A program made the translations under genes and the position numbers. Below, piece by piece: positions 5,951-10,166 of a stretch of DNA of 10,166 nucleotides (the stretch's first letter is position 1; the number at the start of each line of letters is the position of its first letter). This DNA is from Gemmatimonadota bacterium (GTDB lineage Bacteria > Orphanbacterota > Orphanbacteria > Orphanbacterales > Orphanbacteraceae): positions 1-10,166 of the forward strand of contig JABDJQ010000147.1 in assembly GCA_013002425.1 (NCBI GenBank). The letters are read 5' to 3'. The notes beneath the pieces were generated by a model that was given only the letters and a program-made list of their open reading frames with translations, ran no database searches and was not told the origin of the DNA.

Positions 5951-7537
5951 ATGAGCGAGTCGCACGAGAATCGTCGTATCGGCCGGTCGGCCGGGATCAT
6001 CGGGGCGGCTACGATGCTGTCCCGGATCTTCGGTCTCGTACGCGACATTCTCTTCGCGCAGCTGTTCGGAACCTCCCTGGCCGCCGACGCGTTCAACCTC
6101 GCGTATCGGCTCCCTACGTTCCTCCGCCGCGTATTCGGCGAGGGCGTCATGAACGCCGCGTTCATCCCCACCTTCACGCAGCACAGGATCGATCAGGGCG
6201 AGGAGGAGTCGTCGCGACTCGCTTCGCAGGTGTTCTGGGCGCTCTCGATCCTTCTGGGAGGCGCGGTTCTCCTGGCCATGGTCGCCGCTCCCTGGCTCGT
6301 GGCGCTCTTCGCCCGCGGGTGGGCGGGGGAGCCGGAGAAGCTGGCGCTCACGACTCACATCACGCGCCTGATCTTTCCGTACGTGTTTCTCGTGGGGCTT
6401 GCCGTGCTCGTGATGGGCATGCTGTTCGCGAGGCGCCGTTTTCTCGCCGCGTCGCTTTCGTCCACGATCTTCAGCCTGGGATGGGTGGCCGGCGCGGTCG
6501 TCGCGCTCACCTTCGCCGAGGAGACCGGACCGCGCCTCGACTACTACTGCTACGGCCTGCTCGCCGGTTCGCTCGGCCAGTTCCTGGTGCAGCTGCCGGC
6601 GCTTCGGAACGCGGGCATCACGCTCACTCGCTGGCGCGGCCCCCGGATGCCGGAGCTCCGCATCATCGGCAATCTGATGCTGCCGGGCATCGCCGGGCTC
6701 GCGGTCGTGCAGATCAACTCGCTCGCCGACACGATCTTCGCGACACTGCTCCCGACGGGGGCGGTCACGGCGCTCAGCCTCGGAAACCGGGTGATGCTGC
6801 TTCCGCTCGCGATTTTCGCGACGGCCGTTTCCTCCGCGGCGCTTCCCGCGCTTTCGAATCAGGTGCACACGGACGGTCCGGTGCGCGCGAAGGCGTCGGT
6901 TTCGTTCTCGCTCCGCTTTCTGCTCTTCTTCCTGATCCCCTCGACCGTCGGCCTCTGGCTGCTGGCGCGGCCGATCATCCGTCTGCTGTTTCTCCGCGGG
7001 GAGTTCGACGAGGAGTCGCTCACGATGACGGCGGCGGCTCTCGGATTCTACGCGATCGGGCTCATCGCGTTCGGCTGTCTCAAGGCGGTGGCCCCGTACT
7101 TCTTCTCGATGCGTGACACGCGCACTCCGGTCGTGGCGGGCGCCGTGGCGATGGTGGTCAACATCATCATGAACGCCGCGCTCTACAAGCCGATGGGTGT
7201 GACGGGGCTCGCGCTCGCGACGTCGGTCGCCGGTTTCGTAAACCTCGCGCTGCTGCTCGCGATTCTGGCGAGGCGTCACGGGTGGCTCGAGTCGCCGGTC
7301 GCGTTGCCCGCGGTTCGCATGTCGCTGGCGGCGCTCTTCATGGTCCCCGCGATCCAGTGGATCTCGCCGCTGCTCGAGCCGGCGCCGGGGTCCGGCACTC
7401 CGGCCCAGCTTGCGCATGTAGGAGGTACGATCGGCGCCGGCCTGCTGGCATACGGCGCCGCCTCCCTGATCGTTGCGCGCGACGTGACACGTGAAGTGTT
7501 CGCGTCGCTCTTCGGACGGGCCTTGTCCCGGCGATGA
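5951..7537 (+). CDS. murJ: Lipid II flippase MurJ (MviN family)
   Basis: A 528-residue polytopic membrane protein of the MOP superfamily, of the normal MurJ length and with many hydrophobic segments, consistent with the usual 14. MurJ moves undecaprenyl-pyrophosphoryl-linked peptidoglycan precursor (lipid II) from the inner to the outer face of the cytoplasmic membrane. The N-terminal signature is clear: TMLSRIFGLVRDILFAQLFG (21-40) holds Arg25 and Arg31, matching E. coli R18 and R24. ADAF carries Asp46. LRRVFGEGVMNAAFIP (58-73) is the family's LRRxFxEG block. GNRVMLLPLAIFATAVSSAA from residue 278 contains Arg280 at the place of the functional E. coli R270. ATG 5951 was chosen because it begins immediately before the family's N-terminus. 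The frame stays open to 5768, but that part overlaps the opposite protease gene and adds no recognisable sequence. It is the first gene of an apparent murJ-uvrC-xer operon. Confidence 0.95.
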   Translation: MSESHENRRIGRSAGIIGAATMLSRIFGLVRDILFAQLFGTSLAADAFNLAYRLPTFLRRVFGEGVMNAAFIPTFTQHRIDQGEEESSRLASQVFWALSILLGGAVLLAMVAAPWLVALFARGWAGEPEKLALTTHITRLIFPYVFLVGLAVLVMGMLFARRRFLAASLSSTIFSLGWVAGAVVALTFAEETGPRLDYYCYGLLAGSLGQFLVQLPALRNAGITLTRWRGPRMPELRIIGNLMLPGIAGLAVVQINSLADTIFATLLPTGAVTALSLGNRVMLLPLAIFATAVSSAALPALSNQVHTDGPVRAKASVSFSLRFLLFFLIPSTVGLWLLARPIIRLLFLRGEFDEESLTMTAAALGFYAIGLIAFGCLKAVAPYFFSMRDTRTPVVAGAVAMVVNIIMNAALYKPMGVTGLALATSVAGFVNLALLLAILARRHGWLESPVALPAVRMSLAALFMVPAIQWISPLLEPAPGSGTPAQLAHVGGTIGAGLLAYGAASLIVARDVTREVFASLFGRALSRR

Positions 7538-7562
7538 TCCTCCCCTATTTTGAGTGGGAGGA
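7538..7562 (+). promoter_or_regulatory. Hairpin sequestering the uvrC Shine-Dalgarno sequence
   Basis: TCCTCCC (7538-7544), starting on the base after the murJ stop, is the exact complement of GGGAGGA (7556-7562), the only good ribosome site for uvrC. The loop is the AT-rich 11 bases 7545-7555. The fold would hide the uvrC ribosome site until ribosomes finishing murJ open it, which is a typical translational-coupling design. Confidence 0.55.
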
Positions 7563-7570
7563 CCGCACGC

Positions 7571-9373
7571 ATGATGGATCGTGAGAAACTCGACGAACTG
7601 CCCGAGCATCCCGGCGTCTACCTGATGAAGGACGGCGAGGCCTCGATTCTGTATGTCGGGAAGGCCAACAGCCTCAGAAAGCGCGTGCGCAGCTACTTCG
7701 ACCGCACACACGACTCGCCCCGTCTCCGCGCCCTCGTAAACCGCGTGCAGACGATCGATACGATCCTCGTCGATTCGGAAAAAGAGGCGCTGCTCCTCGA
7801 ACAGAACCTCATCAAGCAGCATCAGCCGCGGTACAACGTGCGACTGAAGGACGACAAGAAGTATCCGTTCATCAAGCTCACGATGGGCGACCTGTATCCG
7901 CGCATCTACGCCACACGGAACATCGAGAGCGACGGCTCGGTGTATTTCGGCCCGTACACGAACGTGAAGGCGATGCGACGCGTTCTGAAGTTGATCCATC
8001 AAATATTTCCGATTCGCACCTGCACTTACAGGTTCCCGACGAAGACGCCGGTCAAGCTCTGCTTGGATTATCAGATCGGACGATGCCTGGGGCCATGCGA
8101 AGACAAAGTGACGAAGGCCGAATATGACCGCATGGTCGAGCGCGCCATCCTGCTGCTGCAGGGAAAGAACCGATCGGTCGTCGACGATCTTCGACGCGCG
8201 ATGCGGGAGGCGTCGGACGATCACAGTTTCGAAGTGGCCGCGATCTATCGCGATCAGATCCGTTCGATCGAGCGCGTCATGGAACGCCAGAGAATCACTT
8301 CGCAGGATATCGTCGATCGCGACGTGTTCGCGATTGCGGGGAGCGGAAGCGACGCGGTGGCGGTGCTGATGCGCGTGCGGGAAGGGAAGATGAGCGGGCG
8401 CGAGGTGTTTCCGATCGACGAGGGCGCCGAGACGGACATCATGGACGCGCTGCTGAAGAAGCTGTACGGCTCGGGAATGCCGGTGCCGAAAGAGGTGCTC
8501 TGCGATCGCGCGGTCGTCGATCGGGAGGGGATCGTGCCCTGGCTCACGGAGCTCCGCGGATCGGCGGTGAGGGTGCTGGTCCCCGAGCGGGGCGAGAAAC
8601 GCAAGCTGCTTGCACTCGCCCGCGCCAACGCGGAGCACCAGCGGGAAGCGCTGATGATTCAGAAGCTCGCGCGCAAGGATCGTTCGTATCATGCGCTCCG
8701 GGAACTGCAGCGAGCGCTCGAACTGCCGCTGCTCCCGCGCAGAATCGAGTGCTTCGACATTTCGAATCTCGGCGACCGCGATCTCGTCGCGTCGTCCGTT
8801 TGTTTTCTCGACGGTCTGCCCGAGAAGTCGCGCTATCGAAAATATCGGATTCGTACGGTGGACGGCGTCGACGACTTCGCGTCGATGCACGAAGTCGTCT
8901 TGCGACGTTTTCGGAAACTCCTGCGCGAGGGAGACGAACTGCCGGATCTCGTTGTCGTGGACGGCGGCAAGGGGCAGCTTTCCGCCGCGGTGCGCGCGCT
9001 CAAGGAAGTGAACGCGGTCGACATGCGCGTCGTTTCGCTCGCGAAAAAGGAGGAAGAGATCTTTCGTCCCGGGTTTCGCGAATCGCTGAAGCTCGCGGAC
9101 GGGCCGGGTCTCACGCTGCTGCGGCGCATCCGCGACGAAGCCCACCGTTTCGCGATCGGTTATCAGCGGGACCGCCGGGCGCGCGGCACGCGCGCTTCGG
9201 CGCTCGACGCCATTCCGGGAGTGGGGGGCGAGCGCAAGGCCGCGATCCTGAGACATTTCGGATCCGTCAAGCGCGTGAAAGAAGCATCGGTCGAAGATCT
9301 ATGCGCCGTTCCCGGAGTCGGGCCGAAGCTGGCGCGTACGATTCGGGAGCGGCTCAGCGAGGCCGTGCGATGA
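7571..9373 (+). CDS. uvrC: Excinuclease ABC subunit C (UvrC)
   Basis: A 600-residue protein of normal UvrC length, starting at ATG 7571, eight bases after GGGAGGA. An adjacent ATG at 7574 and an in-frame TTG at 7550 are less well spaced. UvrC makes the 3' and 5' incisions around DNA damage after loading by UvrA and UvrB. Domains in order are: a GIY-YIG nuclease (~10-90) with GVYLM (15-19), LYVGK (27-31), Arg36 and metal-binding Glu77; a four-cysteine group C151, C164, C172, C176 (CLDYQIGRCLGPC), matching the reported UvrC iron-sulfur site; a UVR/UvrB-binding helix pair (~200-240); an RNase H-like nuclease with Asp396 (CFDISN), Asp464 (VVDGGKGQ) and His525 (EAHRFA); and two helix-hairpin-helix motifs (~545-593) containing IPGVG and VPGVG. 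All catalytic residues are present, so it should be active. It sits between murJ and a Xer gene, probably in one transcript. Confidence 0.98.
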   Translation: MMDREKLDELPEHPGVYLMKDGEASILYVGKANSLRKRVRSYFDRTHDSPRLRALVNRVQTIDTILVDSEKEALLLEQNLIKQHQPRYNVRLKDDKKYPFIKLTMGDLYPRIYATRNIESDGSVYFGPYTNVKAMRRVLKLIHQIFPIRTCTYRFPTKTPVKLCLDYQIGRCLGPCEDKVTKAEYDRMVERAILLLQGKNRSVVDDLRRAMREASDDHSFEVAAIYRDQIRSIERVMERQRITSQDIVDRDVFAIAGSGSDAVAVLMRVREGKMSGREVFPIDEGAETDIMDALLKKLYGSGMPVPKEVLCDRAVVDREGIVPWLTELRGSAVRVLVPERGEKRKLLALARANAEHQREALMIQKLARKDRSYHALRELQRALELPLLPRRIECFDISNLGDRDLVASSVCFLDGLPEKSRYRKYRIRTVDGVDDFASMHEVVLRRFRKLLREGDELPDLVVVDGGKGQLSAAVRALKEVNAVDMRVVSLAKKEEEIFRPGFRESLKLADGPGLTLLRRIRDEAHRFAIGYQRDRRARGTRASALDAIPGVGGERKAAILRHFGSVKRVKEASVEDLCAVPGVGPKLARTIRERLSEAVR

Positions 9374-10166
9374 AGCGCGATTCCGATCAGGAGCGAGAGC
9401 TTCCGTTCGCGCGTCCGTTCCGGGAGTTTCTCGTCTTTCTGAAGACCGAGCGCGCACTTTCGCCTCACACGATCGATTCGTACCGGCGTGACCTCACCGC
9501 GTATCTTCTCTGGCTCGACGATCGCGGAGTGCGTGCGCTTCGCGACACGAAGCGCGACGACCTGCGCGAGTATGCGACGCACGTCGCGAAGCGGGGCCTC
9601 GCCGCCCGCACGCTGGCGCGCAAGTTCTCGTCACTCCGCATCTTTCACAGGCATCTGGTCGAACGAGGCCACCTGAAAGAGGACCCGACGTCCGTGCTTC
9701 TTTCGCCGCGCCTTCCTCTCCGGCTGCCGCACGCGCTTCCTGTCGCCACGATCGAACGCCTTCTCGACGCCACCGAGCCGGACGGCAATCTGGGAGCGCG
9801 CGACCGGGCGATGTTCGAGTTTCTGTACGCGACGGGCATGCGGGTCAGCGAACTCGTTCAGTTTCCTCTGCGCAGCTACCATCCCGACGACCGCATGGTG
9901 CGCTGCACGGGAAAGGGGAACAAGGAACGCATCATCCCGCTCGGAAGCCGGGCGATCGAGTCCGTGGACCGCTATCTCGATCAATCCCGCTGGAAGCTGC
10001 TCCGGGGGAAGCGTTCGCCCGAGCTCTTTCTGAACGCGCGCGGTTCCGGGCTCTCGCGCATGGGTTTCTGGAAGATCCTCAGGAAGCGGGCGATCGAGGC
10101 CGGAGTCAGCGAGAAGCTCTCTCCGCACACTTTCCGGCACTCGTTCGCGACGCACCTCCTCGAAGG
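9370..10166 (+). CDS. XerC/XerD-type tyrosine recombinase, 5' part
   Basis: The ATG at 9370 overlaps the uvrC TGA as ATGA, with GAGG at 9359-9362 seven bases upstream. The frame is open to the window end, giving 265 complete residues of an expected ~300. The N-terminal SAM-like/core-binding domain (~15-105) includes FLVFLKTERALSPHTIDSYR. The catalytic domain shows Arg158 in ATGMRVSEL, Lys182 in GKGNKERIIPLG and His253/Arg256 in SPHTFRHSFATHLLEG. The second active-site His and the nucleophilic Tyr lie beyond the window. Length and motifs match the chromosome-dimer-resolving XerC/XerD pair, which acts with FtsK at dif sites, rather than phage or integron integrases. Whether it is XerC or XerD cannot be settled from this part. 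There are no signs of a mobile element nearby. Confidence 0.93.
   Translation, partial: MKRDSDQERELPFARPFREFLVFLKTERALSPHTIDSYRRDLTAYLLWLDDRGVRALRDTKRDDLREYATHVAKRGLAARTLARKFSSLRIFHRHLVERGHLKEDPTSVLLSPRLPLRLPHALPVATIERLLDATEPDGNLGARDRAMFEFLYATGMRVSELVQFPLRSYHPDDRMVRCTGKGNKERIIPLGSRAIESVDRYLDQSRWKLLRGKRSPELFLNARGSGLSRMGFWKILRKRAIEAGVSEKLSPHTFRHSFATHLLE

Noticed and set aside
5777..9256. Very long open frame (1159 codons) on the - strand opposite murJ and uvrC
   Set aside because: It runs antisense to two clearly recognised genes. Its product is rich in Arg, His, Glu and Asp with no domain, which is a by-product of GC-rich codon usage.
9370..10166. Integrase of a mobile element
   Set aside because: The motifs match housekeeping XerC/XerD, it overlaps uvrC by four bases, and no att-like repeats or phage genes are seen.

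Overview
This is a GC-rich bacterial chromosomal window holding seven protein genes: five complete and two cut by the window edges. MurJ, UvrC and a Xer recombinase are ordinary bacterial housekeeping proteins. An exported lamin-tail-domain protein and an exported subtilisin-like protease suggest a free-living, probably Gram-negative bacterium, perhaps from an uncultivated lineage. The sequence alone does not fix the phylum. I see no rRNA, tRNA, CRISPR array, insertion sequence or phage gene.

Left part (1-3940, all + strand). The 3' end of a lamin-tail-domain surface or secreted protein is followed by a 188-base gap. That gap carries a 13-bp inverted repeat, a nested hairpin and a good sigma70-type promoter (TTGACA, 17-base spacer, TAAGCT). 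The promoter leads into an apparent three-gene operon: a membrane glycosyltransferase resembling the ceramide-glucosyltransferase (GT21-like) branch of GT-A enzymes, a radical SAM protein with a cysteine-rich SPASM-like C-terminus, and a small Rid-family protein that lacks the arginine used by true RidA deaminases. What this operon makes is not evident. It is the best candidate here for an undescribed pathway.

Middle part (3941-5950). A signal-peptide-bearing S8 (subtilisin-like) protease lies on the - strand, converging on the Rid gene. Its 3' end has been duplicated as a 27-bp direct repeat with a 40-bp period, filling the gap between the two stop codons. Its 5' end faces murJ across a 97-base AT-rich region with TATA-like hexamers on both strands.

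Right part (5951-10166, + strand). murJ (lipid II flippase), uvrC (nucleotide excision repair nuclease) and a xerC/xerD-type tyrosine recombinase form a compact cluster. The murJ-uvrC gap is 33 bases and can fold so that the uvrC Shine-Dalgarno sequence is fully paired. The uvrC stop and recombinase start overlap as ATGA. Both arrangements suggest translational coupling along the operon.

Overall the window is mostly housekeeping. The points that stand out are the uncharacterised GT/radical SAM/Rid operon, the protease with its large extra N-terminal region and insert, and several small intergenic DNA or RNA structures.
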